Below are positions 13,150 through 27,720 of a stretch of 64,000 nt of DNA, piece after piece. The translations under genes were made by a program, and so were the position numbers. Source of the stretch: Nymphaea colorata (Eukaryota; Streptophyta; Magnoliopsida; Nymphaeales; Nymphaeaceae); assembly GCF_008831285.2 (NCBI RefSeq), contig NC_045149.1, positions 1,180,001 to 1,244,000 on the forward strand, written 5' to 3'. Position 1 is the first letter of the stretch, and the number at the start of each line of letters is the position of its first letter. The notes beneath the pieces are model-generated. The model was not told the DNA's origin and did not search any database. It saw only the letters and a program-made list of their open reading frames with translations.

Positions 13150-15828
13150 CTTGCCTATGTGCCAAGGAAGGAGTTAGACAAGTGGTAAGACTTACTATAA
13201 GACCCCTAACCCAGGGGCTTGCCTATGCACCAGGATAGGGTCTAAAAAGTGCTGACATGGAGAATGGTGCCAGGCACATTGTTGGCTATATGGCCAGAGG
13301 AGCCAAGCTAAGGAAGGAGATAGATGGGTGCCTAGATTTAGTTGCCCAAGATAGCCCCCTAGCCCAAGTGGGGTTGAGGATGGCCAAGGCATGACAGCAA
13401 CAAGACTGAACTACACATGCTGGTTGGCCCAGGCAGCTGGCCTGAAGGTGCCATGCTGGCCGACAACTCTGAATAGCTACAAGCCAAGGCTAGCTTAGAT
13501 TAGTTGCAAGGAGTAGCCATGAAAAACTTATGATAGACCAAGTCAATTCTGAGTTATTCCTACGCAAGAGGATCTATCACCTAAAGTATATATATATATA
13601 TATGTATAAGAAGAGTACCTCCCAAAATGGTGTGGCAGTTGGTGACTAGGGCCAAAGGGTTGTGTACCCTTGGCCAAGTGCTACGGACCAGCCTCCTAGC
13701 CCATTATGACTGGCCACAACAAGGCCACAGTTACCAGCTAAGAGATAGGATTTGGCCGACACTGTCCTGTCTGTTGCCAGGTAGCACCTGGCTGAGGATA
13801 TCTCAGACAGTTTCAGCCACTGATTGCCAAATCTGATCACTGAAGCCAAGGTAAACCAATAGAGGCTAGTCGAAGAATACTCGACAAGATGGAGAGGAAG
13901 AGCCCCATTTGCTCTTGGCTAGATTTGAGTCTGAACACACCTAGCGGCATTGTTTTCATCCTTAGGTAAAACCATGGAGATTGGCATGATAGTGCACTCC
14001 AGGGAATGGTAGTTTGATCATGGCCGTGCACCAGTGAGTTGTAACCAAGGAGGCTAACAATGCTGGTAGGACAAACTACGATGGTCAGGTAGGCTGTAGT
14101 GTAGATAGTGGGTGGATAGAGTTGGGAAATCTGGGTTGGGAAAGAGATGGAGATGGCAATAAAATGCAGGCCAATGGCAAGTAATGGTGTGGCAGAGGGT
14201 GGTTGCTGCAGTGAAAGAACTATCCCTCGGTGGGCACCAGGAAAGGGGATGGAGGCGATGGTGTGCACGGCAGAAGAGGACGACAACCTCACATGAGCAA
14301 ACAGAAGGTTTTGACATATCTAAGGCATGAGCCTTCTCCCTGCAGCCATAGGTAAAAGGTGAATGAATGTAGGAACCACAAGAAGCCATCGACGTCAGCG
14401 CACTCACTCACACTTGTAGGAGAGAAAATTGTCAATGGTAGATCTTTCACTCAATGAGAAAATTTCATTCAATTGGCAAAAGATGCTAATAAAGGTGGCT
14501 AGTGACCTTAATTGCTAACTTGCCCCAAAAACCTCCAATCACAGGGTGCTAAAAATAAATAAGGAAACAATTCAAATTAGGCCAGAATCTACCATTCCTA
14601 ACAATGGTTTCAAACTTGAGAAGAAGAGACAAAATGGACCAATCGGTCATTCAAAGTTACCTAATCTCGTGCTAGTCTTCAAATTCCTTTTGTTTTTGTC
14701 TTCCTGCCCAAACCCTGTGCAAGCTAGTTGGAACGGCTAGTCGACTGGGTTGAACACCCATTTTGGAAGGTCATGTCCTTGTTGGTGTGCCTTTGTTTGG
14801 TCTGTTCTTTGGGCTCTGTGGCTCTCCTAATGAGGAAAGTCTCTGATTGAGGCTGATGCACCCTTTCTGAAAGGTTTGTAACCATCCTACATGGTGATTT
14901 TCTTTTCAAGATGGCCAACAATAGGAAATTCTGAAAATAAATGCGAAGTTGATTTGAAACGGTGTGCCCAATATGGTAGGTAGATGTGCCCTAGGGTCAA
15001 CACATGCTTGTTTAATCTCTACATTTAGTAGGATTTTGATTCTGGCAGGTAGTGTGGCGGGAATGGTTGGGCTCAATATGGAAGGAGACTCTATAAGGAA
15101 AGTTTTTGTGGTTGGGGAATACACCAATCCTTGATGTCGACATAGAATGTTAACGTGGTGATCACATTGGAAGTTGTGAGCCATCTATCGTTGATGCAGA
15201 GGTAAGTTACTAGTTGACCTATTGCAGTCGACATGGACCAGACTTTTTTATGGTGCACAGTCCGAGTAAGCTTGAATTGGGAGAACTCACCTGGGTTGGG
15301 GTTGGGCTTGGGCTCCTTCAATTGTTCTCAAGGTTGATAGAACCCATACAATCTAGGTTTGGTCTCAACAAAGCTACACTGCCTGCTCCTCTCATACCAT
15401 TGTCATCACTGCTAGAGGCTGGTCGGCTTTTGGCCACTGTGTGCTGGCCTGGTGATGGCCATGGTATGATCGAGGTGGTTCAGCCAGCTCTAGTTGAAAG
15501 CAGCTTCTTCAGGGTTGACTAGCTTGTGGTCGTCCTTGGTCGAGCCTTCATTCGGCATGGTTGAGAGAGCTTCAGTAGGGCTTCTTCAACCAATATTGAG
15601 CAGGTCGGTTGTGGCTGGCTGACAGTGGCTGAACCATGGCTGTGGGCTTCCTCAGTAGGTTGCAACTTGGCAGTGGTTATTGTTGTCTTGTCCTTACTAG
15701 CACAAAGGTTGGGTGGCCACTGGCCAACAATCAATGGAATCAAATTTGTTGTTGTGGATGTTTGCAGTGGTCGAATAGTGACCGGTGGTTGTCAGCCATG
15801 GGTTTGGTCCATAACAAATCCACCTCCC
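13150..15828 (-). repeat. Probable 3' LTR region of gypsy element B
   Basis: Non-coding, follows the element B polypurine tract (AAGGGAGGTGGATTT, 15824-15838) on the minus strand. A promoter/leader-like segment with TGAATGAAATTTTCTCATTG lies near 14451-14480. Open frames here are of low complexity and match no family. The far boundary is uncertain. Confidence 0.4.
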
Positions 15829-15829
15829 T

Positions 15830-17689
15830 TAGATTGAGCTTATCCCAAAGCTCGTAGATTTGGGTACTTTTGTTGACACTCTAGTTGGTATTCCTAACTG
15901 TATCGTCGCTTCGAGTTCTCCCACCCAACCATGGTTTTGTCAATGCAGTTTCTTCCATGTTTGACTCGACCGGTGTGGATGTGGACCATCTTCGAGAAAC
16001 ATGTGTGACTCAGATGGAGGCTTTCCCATGTAGAGCTTCAGCTTAGTCACATGGAAGACGAATGAATCTCAGATTGAGGAGGGATGGCTAGGCAATATGC
16101 TGCCATCCCAATGTGCTCTTGCACTTTGTCGGGTCCTTAATATTGTGGAAGTAGCTTCGAGTTGGGCTGGCTAAAGAGAGTGCACTCCCCGTGGGGAAGC
16201 CTCTACAACTACACCCAATCTCTCTTGTTGAAGGCGTGATTTTTTGGCCTTTGTTGTACTATTGTTGCATGCGCTTTGGGTCTAGTGGATGTTGGCCATC
16301 AAAAGCCAAAAAAGGTTGTCTCTTGTGTGTAGCTGCCTCTCAGGGGTCTTGTGCCATCAAATCTCTAAGGGGACCATTATGTGTGGTGAAAACCCATAGG
16401 TAAAGGTGTAGAAGTATGTCTCCTTTTTTCAGTTGGTGACCTTCGACTGTCTATTTGTCTATGGGTGATAGGTTGTGCTATAATTTAGTTGATGCTTGTA
16501 GAACACATAAACTCATTTCAAAAAGCATTGAAAAAGATCAAATCACAATCACAAACAATGGCCTTCAGCAGCCTGTGAAGATGCCCAATGTTGCAATGGA
16601 AGGTCTCAGCAACAAGGGTGGCGAATACTTTCGAGCCAGTAGTGAGATATGCACATGCTTGGTGAGGTGGTCCACCATCATGAGGATCATCTCCATCCCT
16701 TACGAGCATGGCACTGCCTCAATAAAATTTATGGTGAGGTGTGTCCAAGGCCACATTTAAATCAGTAAAGGCACTAGGTGGTTGGAAAAAGTAGCTGTCT
16801 TGTGCTTCTACTGCTGGCACATCGACCACTCACGGATGAATCTCTATACATTTGCATGTATGCTGTCTCACATGAACTATGTCTGCAGCTGCTGAAGGGT
16901 CTTATGAACCTCTTTGTGTCTTGGTGCCGACGTGCAATGAAAATGGTGAAAAAAGTCTGGAATAAGGTGAGACCCATTGGCACCACCACTTGTCCTTGCT
17001 TGCACAATAGGTTGCCACACACTGAGTAGGGAGGAATAATGCCAGGGTGTTGCTTGACCTAGAATCAAAGCCGTTGCATGATCTCATTTGCAGACTACTC
17101 AGTTGGAGTTTCATGCTAGATGTTTGGCTGAATGGCTGATTCATCACGTGCTCCTTGATGCAGCTGAGGGCATGAGCAGCAGAGTACTTGGGTCCCTTAC
17201 GGTGCTCGATGTTGAAATCATACTTGAGAAGTTTGACTCTCCATAGCTGCTGAGAAGGCATAGAGATCTTCTGTTGCAACAAGTATTTGAAACTTGCATT
17301 GTCTATGCACACCATGAACCTCCAACCGATTAGATATGGCTGTCACTTCTCCAAAAGCAATGACTATCATAAGCATCTCCTTGTCATAGGTGGAGAAGAG
17401 GTGTGCTTGGGTAATCAAGGTCTTGCTCATGTAGGCCACCAATTGTCCAAGCTATGATAGGATGGCGCCAACACCCACATTGCAGGCATCCGTCTCTACA
17501 ACAAAGGCTTGGCCAGAGTCCAGAAGGGTTAAGGCTGGTGCATTGACGAGGGCATCCTTGAGTTGCTCGAATGTGATGGTGGCTGCCTCATCCCACACGA
17601 ATTGTCCTTTAAATAGCTGACAGGTGAGAGGTGCAGCAACCTGCACATACTCACAGATGAAACAATAGTTACTTAATCTTGATAGATTA

Positions 17690-17690
<1 letters not shown>
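15830..17690 (-). pseudogene. Ty3/gypsy RNase H-integrase remnant (element B)
   Basis: In minus-strand order: the RT connection and RNase H start (FEQLKDALVNAPALTLLDSG then FVVETDACNVGVGAIL, 17646-17452); RNase H continued (MSKTL..., then SQQLWRVKLLKYDFNIEHRK near 17250); an integrase core trace with DxLTK- and LLKAIVCDCDLIF-like segments (16709-16520); and the integrase end FVFHVTKLKLYMG near 16050. Stops and frameshifts throughout. The RT palm domain is not seen. Belongs with the gag remnant at 20200-20950. Confidence 0.75.
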
Positions 17691-19990
<2,300 letters not shown>

Positions 19991-19992
19991 CG

Positions 19993-20085
19993 GAGGGCCA
20001 GCTACATGCATAGAATTGGGAATGGCTGCACATTATCACTTTGACAAACCTGAGGGCCAGCTACATGCATGGAATTGGGAACGGC
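19993..20085. repeat. Direct duplication, 34-bp unit
   Basis: GAGGGCCAGCTACATGCAT(A/G)GAATTGGGAA(T/C)GGC occurs at 19993-20026 and again at 20052-20085. It sits at the edge of the AT-rich stretch that splits element B. Confidence 0.85.
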
Positions 20086-20199
20086 AGCCCCGGCCAAAGT
20101 GTCATATGTCACTTTGGCTAGCTTGGCACTAAAATCATCTTTAGCTGAGACTTCCTCGTTGGTAGAGGGCATGACCATCTCCTCTTCGTCTTCTTCTTA

Positions 20200-20950
20200 C
20201 ACCACTTGGTAGATACGAAGATGGAGGCACTTGTGGCCTCATGCCCATTTTTCATCACAATTAAAGCAAATCCCTTTTTTAATTCTTTTTTCTCTTTCTT
20301 GCTTTGAAATGAATTATAGTTTTGGCATTTGATGACTCGGCCCCTGGGGTTCAGTACCCTTGGATGTTGCCTTCTTCATCGACAAGGGAACCTCGGTTGA
20401 CTGGCTTGGCTTTTTTAGTGCACCAAGCCACCAAATTTTATCCTCGTTCTAAGGGTGCCCTTGAAGCAATCCCTCAGTTCTGGTTGATCTCGGGCTACCA
20501 TTTCAATTCATATGTCCTCACGCAGTCCTCCTGTAAAAATACCAAGCAATGCCTTTTTGGGGCAGTCATGAACCACGCTGCTCAAATCCTCAAACTCGCA
20601 TTGGTATTCTTAGAATGAGATGTGTTGTCTCAAGTTCTTGTGACTCGCCAAAATGAATCATAACTTCATTCAAGAACTGATTTCACTCCAGGATAAGTCG
20701 GATGTGGGAGAGGCACCTATACCACATCATAGCATCTCTTTCGAAGTGAAGAACGGCCAAATTGATCCATTGATCTCATGGAACATTTTGACAACTAAAA
20801 TATCATGAACTTTAAAATTCCACACCAAAGTGTTCCTTCCGTTAAACTTCAGAAAATTGACCTTGGGTTGAGGGATGTTTGGCTGGGGTACATCATGGAA
20901 TGGATTCACATTCTTGGCACACGACAACTTGGCCCTGCAGGAAAATCATC
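20200..20950 (-). pseudogene. Ty3/gypsy gag remnant (element B)
   Basis: Minus strand: VNFLKFNGRNTLVWNFKVHD near 20850 is the start of the gag domain. A CCHC knuckle, CFNCDEKWA-stop-GHKC, lies at 20227-20268 with an in-frame TGA. It has the same orientation as, and the expected order relative to, the RNase H/integrase block at 15.8-17.7 kb. Confidence 0.7.
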
Positions 20951-21624
20951 CTCCTTTTCATGCATGAAGCAGTCTGACCTTTCAACTCATGGCAGTTTGG
21001 CCAAGGAGCCACGGCCCATAAAGGCACAACCTCTTGCAGGCACAACCCCGCCCAGGACCAAGGCATGCAAAGTAAATGTTGTATGAGTGAGAGAAAACTG
21101 TACATGGTAAAACTCAGGACTTGGACTTCTTGCATTGTGTCTTTTCAAAAGTTAATGAAAAGGGTCATCGAGCCTAAGTTCTTGAAGTGTCTGCCTCAAG
21201 TGCTGGATTGAGGCCTCAGGTGTGAAAGCACTAAGGCATTTATTTAGGAGCAAAAGCATAGGGTCCCAGCCAGAGCCTTCTTGAGGGTTAAGGCTGACTA
21301 AGGAAGAAGCGTGTGGCACTTCCTTAGGCCACACGGGTGCCTTGCACATTGTGAAAAAAAAAATGTAAGAAATTCACCACCATGGCACCTACCAAAGTTA
21401 ACTAGGACCAACCTATATGTACCTATCTACAAGGTATGAAGGTTAGATTTGAGTCTATATGGTATGCCCCTAAGATATGAGGGCCCGTTCAGTTCCTCCC
21501 TTATTATAAAGAGACTCAACTGCCCTGAAACCAAGTGAATTTTTAGGGCATCATTTGCTTAAAAGCGAGTCAATGGTGCATATTGATCACAATTAATAAG
21601 GCCATACATATGAAGGGACAACAT
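20951..21624. other. Unassigned, upstream of element B gag
   Basis: No recognisable domain; probably the 5' untranslated part of element B. No primer-binding site was found. Confidence 0.35.
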
Positions 21625-21902
21625 TTAGGATGGGTATTGGGTCAACCCAGTCTAACAAAAAGTGAGGATCATGCTGGGTCGGTTGCAACTAAAGCTCAGG
21701 CTAGCTCAACTGCATATAACCTGGAAACCAGCCTGGCCCAACATGATTATAGTAAAATATATATAATGTATTGTATAAATATAACAAATTAAAATAAATT
21801 ATATATATATATTATAGAAAAAAGTTATTGGGTTGGCTCAACACCCAATTTTAAGGCCCAAGATTGGACCCAAGTCCAGTACCCAGCCCGTGCCCACCCT
21901 TA
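21625..21902. mobile_element. Probable MITE with GGGT-rich ends
   Basis: The left end TTAGGATGGGTATTGGGTC resembles the reversed right end TTAAGGGTGGGCACGGGCTG, a hAT-like terminus type. The interior contains (TA)-rich DNA and no coding signal. No target-site duplication was found. Confidence 0.5.
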
Positions 21903-22566
21903 AGATGGTAATTCAACTAATGCAGAAAAGAAGGTCCTAGTCTTACTACTGTTCATAAAGTACTTCATACATGACCGCATACGAGTGGCCAAGGGTTGCC
22001 AGCCAAGGGATATGCCGAGAAGCATTTGGCCACTACCGAGAACTAGTCGACTAATGTCGAGACAGAGCTAGGAACAGCTTCAAAGGTTATCTCATGGCTG
22101 AAGCAGGGTGACTTTGGCAGAACAGTGCCCGAGGTCAAGATAGTATCGGCCATTATTGCAGTAGTCCATGGGGATAACGCGATACCACAAGAGATATGGC
22201 ACGGTGCCGGCCAGTAGTCTGTAACACCGCCAAGAGAGGTGATAAAGGACGAGACATTCAATATTACTATTGTGGCCGAGAGACAAGCATGCTACAGCTG
22301 GCCGACACACTGCTCGATAGGCATAGAATACGATCGATGGCAGCTATGTGTACAGCAACTCCCAACCAATGGGAGCAGGTGGAGTCCGACGAGAGGAGCT
22401 TCATGACATCTGCAGATCAGAGCGACTAGCTACCAGTAATGGTGGTAGGTGGAGAGGTGTATCAGCGAACACCAGTGCTATAGCGGAGAGAGCCTCTCTA
22501 GGCAGGAACATTTCCACCCAAACCGTCTAAGTCGGTTTGGGAAAATCGAGAAATAAAGGAGGGGAC
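21903..22566. other. Unassigned repetitive DNA
   Basis: Moderately GC-rich, with GGCCGAGA/GGCCACTACCGAG words; possibly part of another LTR. No gene seen. Confidence 0.4.
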
Positions 22567-23029
22567 TGATGGGGAGATTTCCCTCATGCATAAACAAAAA
22601 CGAATATGCCCTAAACAGGATCATGTTCATGTTAAATCATTGAAACAAAACTTTAACTGTAGTGGAAGCGTACCTGAATCCATCTGAACTCACGGACAGT
22701 AGATCACGGTAGGATCTTTCAGAGTTTGTGCGACGCACGTGCAGTCTCTCTCAGATGGGGAAGAGACAACCCTAAAAACCAACGTTCCAAGCAACCATTG
22801 CACGACTCCAGGGACCACTACCATTTTATATCAAGAACAATTATGGATTCAACCCATCAAAGAGTCTGTAATTGCGTACAGGTATCTATACATTACAAAA
22901 TTACCTCATACTACATTAAATGACGTAATATCCCAAAATATAATCACTTAAATGGATATTTACATTAAGACTGCTATAATATCTGAAATTCCTCATAGAC
23001 ATATGCTGGCCCACCAAATGATCATTACA
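22567..23029 (-). repeat. 3' LTR of copia element D
   Basis: 463 bp, beginning TGTAATG on the minus strand directly after the purine-rich AAGTGGAAGAT (23030-23040) and ending CCCCATCA, giving the canonical TG...CA ends. Confidence 0.75.
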
Positions 23030-23421
23030 ATCTTCCACTTGGGCCAAATATGTCTTTATACATTCAGACATTACATAAAACCTTAGAAGCTCATAACTGC
23101 TATCTTATTAAACGTCATTTTCACCAATCTCGTCTATGATCATATCAACACAGACAAAGCAGCTTTCGCTATATAAGAATTAGCTAAACCTTCAATGGTC
23201 ACAAATGTTAACACAATCAATGACATAGATCTGATATGGATGTATAGCATAAGAATTTGGCCTAATGTGATTACAACATGTCTATTCTCAACTGGTCCAA
23301 CATTAAAACCTTATGGAGATCAAAAACACAAACACAGAATGAAACTAAAGAACTTAAACTTTATTCTGCAGAAAACTGAATATGTGTCCATACATAAGAG
23401 CAAACAAAACACAAACTCCCA

Positions 23422-23916
23422 CTAAACCAACACGTCATCCAAAGGTAACACCCCTATATGAACAACATATTCATGAAAGACCTTAGGAGTTAAACCCTTA
23501 GTAAGCGGATCTTTAATCATAGAGTTTGTCTCAATATGCTCTAAAGACACCTGACCATTCTGTATCCTCTCTTTAACATCCAAAAATTTAATGTCGATGT
23601 GCTTCAACTTTGACTAACTGTGGCTGTTATTAGAGTACATGACTGCTGAATTATTGTCACACAATAACCTTAGTGGTCTTTCTACACCATTCATAATGCA
23701 CAGCCCTGTGACAAAATTCTGCAACCATAAAGCATGATTGGATGCCTCATAACATGCTATGAATTCTGCTGCCATGGTTGAAGTAGCTACAAGTGTCTGT
23801 TTGATACTTTTACAGGATATAGCTCCTCCAGCCAATAGAAATACATAGCCTAAAGTAGACTTGCGACTGTCTTCGCACCCAGCAAAGTCAGAATCCAAAT
23901 ACCCAATGATCTCCAA
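23422..23916 (-). pseudogene. Ty1/copia RNase H and C-terminus (element D)
   Basis: Minus strand: GYLDSDFAGCEDSRKSTLGY opens RNase H, then ATSTMAAEFIACYEA and LLCDNNSAV. After a stop near 23612 the conserved tail continues, HIDIKFLDVKERI and DPLTKGLTPKVFHEYV. Its normal function is to degrade the RNA strand during cDNA synthesis. Confidence 0.85.
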
Positions 23917-23949
23917 CTAGTCTGACTTCTTGTATGTGAGCATAAAATC

Positions 23950-24865
23950 TTTTGTTCTTTGTAAGTACCTCAATACCCTTTTGGCTGCTTTCCAGTGATC
24001 CATACCTAGATTACTTAAGCATCTGCCTAACATTTCAACGATAAATGCAATATCCAGACGAGTACAAACCTATACATAAGGCTTCCCACAACAGATGAAT
24101 AGGGAATCCTTTCCATTTCCTTAGATTCGATTTCATTTTTAGGGCACTATTTGAAACTAAACTTGTCTCCTTTAACAACTGGAGTATCTCCTGGTTTACA
24201 ATCCTTCATGTCATATCGCTGAAGTACCTTATCAATGTAGGCCTTTTGTGATAATCCAAGAATACCCCGAGAACGATCTCGAAATATTTGGATCCCCAAT
24301 ACAAAAGATGTATCACTAAGATCCTTCATGTCAAACTTTATTGACAAAAATTTCTCAGTTTCATGCAATGTGCCCACATCATTACTTGCCAGCAATATAT
24401 CATTGACATATAAAACCAGAAAGATAAATTTACCCCCACTGAACTTTTGGTATACACATTCATCAACCATATTAGTCTCGAAACCAAATGAAACTATAAC
24501 TTGATAAAATTTATAATATCACTGACGGGAAGCTTGCATTAGCCCATAGATGGATTTCTTGAGTTTGCATCCCCTGAAGCAAAGTTTTCTGGTTGCACCA
24601 TATATATTGTTTCATCAATGTCTCCATTTAGAAACGCTGTCATTACATCTATCTGATGCAGCTCTAAGTCAAAATGAGCCACAAGTGCCATTATAGTCCT
24701 GAAAGAGTCTTTCAACGAAACTGGAGAGAAAGTCTCTATATAATCAATGTCTTCCTTTTGAGTAAAGCTCTTTGCGACAGACTTATACTTTTCGATGTTA
24801 CCTAATAAATCCCTCTTGGTTTTAAATATCCATTTACAACCATTGGGTTTTACACCTTTAGGCAA
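23950..24865 (-). pseudogene. Ty1/copia reverse transcriptase remnant (element D)
   Basis: Minus strand: the N-terminal half (24865-24539) reads NGCKWIFKTKRDLLGNIEKY and HQIDVMTAFLNGDIDETIYM. The second half (24470-24147) reads VYQKFSGGKFIFLVLYVNDI. The catalytic YVDD box is YVND: the first Asp codon has become AAT (24402-24404). A break with stops lies between the halves, near 24480-24540. Confidence 0.85.
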
Positions 24866-25320
24866 GGGAACAATGTCTCATACGTAATTATCCATCATAG
24901 ACTTTATTTCCTCATTCATGACATCTATCTACTTATGAGATTTAGAACTCTTTATTGCTTATTGGAGGTTAATAGGATCATCCTCCATTAAGCCCATATC
25001 AACATCATGTTCTTGGAGATAGACAAAATAATTTAAAATTGACTCCTCTCTCTAGTGGATCTCCTCAGTGACACCTCTACTTGATTTTCTTGAGGTTGTT
25101 GAGTTTGTTCTTCAATAGGGAGACAGACATCATTGTCTTCTTCTGAATATGTTCATGGAACAATGGCAGGAATGAATACATGACTATTGCTTACAACATC
25201 TGTATGAGTGGACTCATGTCCCTCTTCGAAGGCAATGCTTCTAACCTGATCACCTCTCCTAAACTCAATATCCTCAAAGAAATTGGCATTTTTCGTTTCA
25301 AAGAAAAACTTACTGGATGG
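24866..25320 (-). pseudogene. Integrase-to-RT spacer (element D)
   Basis: Begins FYNPSSKFFFETKNANFFED, the motif that normally follows the integrase core in copia elements, then an acidic, Gln-rich spacer with stops. The integrase core that should precede it is missing. Confidence 0.7.
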
Positions 25321-25351
25321 ATTATAAAACTTATAACCTCTTAATGTTTGT

Positions 25352-25693
25352 TTATTTTTCCTTTATACATTTAATACAAACATTAAAGTCTGCAAAATCA
25401 AGGAACTCAAGAATTTCATTCGGCATAAGCCTTTTTATTCTCTTTTCAGAGATATGTCCCAAGCGTCTATGCCACAACATAGCAGAATTCTCATTAGCTA
25501 ATTTTCTTTTAATACTACTAGATATAACATGCAAGGTTTCATGATATGAAGCAACTGTATCCAACAAATAAAGGTTATCACTACCAGATAAAGAACCAGT
25601 AGTTATCAAATTTGAGTGCTGAAACAACTTAAATTTACTATCTCCAAATGAACAATAATAACCAAATTTATCCAACGAGAAAATAGAAACCAA
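25352..25693 (-). pseudogene. Copia pre-integrase domain (element D)
   Basis: Contains LWHRRLGHISEKRIKRLMP and CIKCIKEK, the His-His-Cys-Cys zinc-binding N-terminal domain of copia integrase (GAG_pre-integrs). Sequence passes within about 35 bp to the spacer. Confidence 0.85.
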
Positions 25694-26240
25694 ATTCTAT
25701 CTAAAAGACGGTACTACATAAGTTTCTATCAAATTCAAATAACAGCCAGTCTTTAACAATAACCAAAAATCTGCTATGGCTTCAACCTTCGCCTTTTTGC
25801 CATCGCCCACATAGATTAATCTTTCAGCATCATTTGGCGCTCGACAATTTAGGCAGCCTTACATACAAACACTTATGTGAGTAGTAGCACCCAAATTTAC
25901 CTACCAAGTGTTTCTGGGTACTGAAGTTAGATTAACCTCAGAACAAACCAAAGTGAGAAATGCACCTTTCCTTTCACGTCATGCGTGATACTTGGTACAA
26001 TCCTTCTTCATATGACCTTTATCCTTGCAAAAGAAGCAGCATGATCGGCTTTTCTTATGCTTCTTCTATTTCTTAATGGATGAATGGTCAACTGTAACTT
26101 CCTTAACAGTCTTTCTTTTCTTACTTTTAAAATTCGAACCATTAACTCAGGAATAGTACTCAAATTTGCAGATATCATGGAAGCAGAACTCACTGTACAA
26201 AGAACAAAAATACCAAATATGCTCACAATCAATATATGTA
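25694..26240 (-). pseudogene. Copia gag zinc knuckle and protease remnant (element D)
   Basis: Minus strand: CFFCKDKGHMKKDC, a CCHC knuckle near 26033-25992, then a protease active-site block reading NLGATTHIS near 25880, where the family has D-x-GAT-x-HIS. The catalytic Asp position reads Asn. Frameshifts separate the parts. Confidence 0.7.
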
Positions 26241-26879
26241 CATAGATGAAACAACAAATATAAATGAATTTAAATACAATGGCCTAAATCTCATCACAAG
26301 GTACCGGTGGAACGTTAATATCCAATCTTTGGATTGAAATATAAACTGCAAGTGGTATTCTTACTCAATAATGAATATAGATAATTAGCTTTGTCAAATA
26401 GCGAGCCCATCTTTGGATTGACTTACTATTCACATGAAAACCTGAAAATTATCACATATTCATTGCCCTGTATACTTAAACCTAACCAAGCAACAATCCT
26501 CCTTTGGGTTGATCATTGTCCGCATGGATTAAGTATACTATCATCTAATGTTCAAAAAAGGTAAATTCGTACAACAGAGGTCACTTTGGCGACATAAAGT
26601 ACAAACCTACTCTTTTTGAACAATAGAGATGGCCAAAGATCAAATTTATAGTCCAAATATTCATCTAAGGCACACCCATAATTTTAATAACATGCAAAAC
26701 ATTATACATAAACCAAAATTACATACAAAATTGCCCTACAGAGAATCCAAAACCAAATGATTCAATGAAATAGACCTAAAGAGTCCAAAATTTTATAAAC
26801 CGGTACCAAACTTGTATTTAAGTGGGTCAATAACTACTGAATCGACCTTAAAATGGCCCGTATCATTCTTAAACTGCAA
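26241..26879. other. Unassigned AT-rich DNA
   Basis: Possibly the decayed 5' part of copia element D. It has repeated ATCTTTGGATTGA words near 26320 and 26410 but no readable domain. Confidence 0.4.
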
Positions 26880-27190
26880 CTAAAACACCCACAAGGCCCT
26901 AAATAGGGCTGAACCGGTCTAAACATTGGATGAACCAGTAAAAAAAGAGACCGTATTGGTTCCAAAACCCACTGAACCGGTTTGAAAATAGCTCAAATCG
27001 GTTCCAAAACTGAATGAACCGGTCTGAAAAGCCCTGAATCGGTTTGAAAAACAACTGAACCGGTTTGAAAAGGGTCCGAATCGATTCCAAAAAGTACGAA
27101 CCGGTTTTGAATCGAGTTGAATCGGTCTGAAACCGAATGAACCGGTTCAAATCTCTTCAGAACCGGTTTAAAAGAAAAGGAACTGTTTTA
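26880..27190. repeat. Degenerate minisatellite, GAACCGGTTTGAAAA motif
   Basis: About ten imperfect units of roughly 28-36 bp, each built on GAACCGGTTTGAAAA or a variant such as GAATCGGTCTGAAAA. The core AACCGGTT is palindromic. It generates a spurious Phe/Arg-rich frame. Confidence 0.85.
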
Positions 27191-27194
27191 CAAA

Positions 27195-27720
27195 GTTAAA
27201 CCGTATGGATACGGGTCAGGTTTGACCTCACCCGATCCGGATCCAAAAACCGAATTTTCAAAATTTAAAACTTATGGATGCGGGGCGGGTCCGACATGAC
27301 CCGAAACGTCCGACATGACCCGAAACAGATCCGGAAAAACCGTATGGATACAGTCGGGTCAGACGCAACCCGACCCAAACCTGTAATCCAAAATGCAAAC
27401 CGAATGGATATGGGTCGGTACGACATGACCCGACCCGGATTCGAATTCTTAAACCAGATAGATACGGGTCGGATCCGACATGACCCGGCCCGAATCCGAG
27501 ATAACCGTATGGATGCGGGTCGGTTCTAACTTGACCCGACCCGAATCCAAAATTCTTAAATGCAAGAATTTTAAACTGGATGGATACAGGTCGGGTCCTA
27601 CATGACCCGACCCGGATCCGAAAATTTAACTTCAGCGCGGTCGGCAAAATGATTTTTTTTTTAAATCCTTATGGATCCGGATCGGGTCTGTCACGACCCG
27701 ACCCGACCCGGTCCGACCCT
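27195..27720. repeat. Degenerate minisatellite, GGTCGGGTC-GACATGACCCGACC motif
   Basis: Irregular tandem units of roughly 50-75 bp, each with TGGATACGGGTCGG followed by TGACCCGACCCG, the two halves forming an inverted repeat. It yields repetitive open frames on both strands that are not genes. Confidence 0.85.

Larger units (their letters stand above)
22567..26240 (-). mobile_element. Ty1/copia element D, integrase-deleted
   Basis: Minus-strand order: gag zinc knuckle, protease, pre-integrase domain, then (integrase core absent) the spacer, reverse transcriptase, RNase H, polypurine tract and 3' LTR (22567-23029). The gag-protease-integrase-RT order defines Ty1/copia. No 5' LTR or gag N-terminus was found up to 26.9 kb. 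Multiple stops; not mobile. Confidence 0.85.

Noticed and set aside
27195-27720. Repeat-protein-like frame with recurring RVGSCRTDPYP-type units
   Set aside because: A degenerate minisatellite read in frame; similar frames exist on both strands and there is no start context or family.
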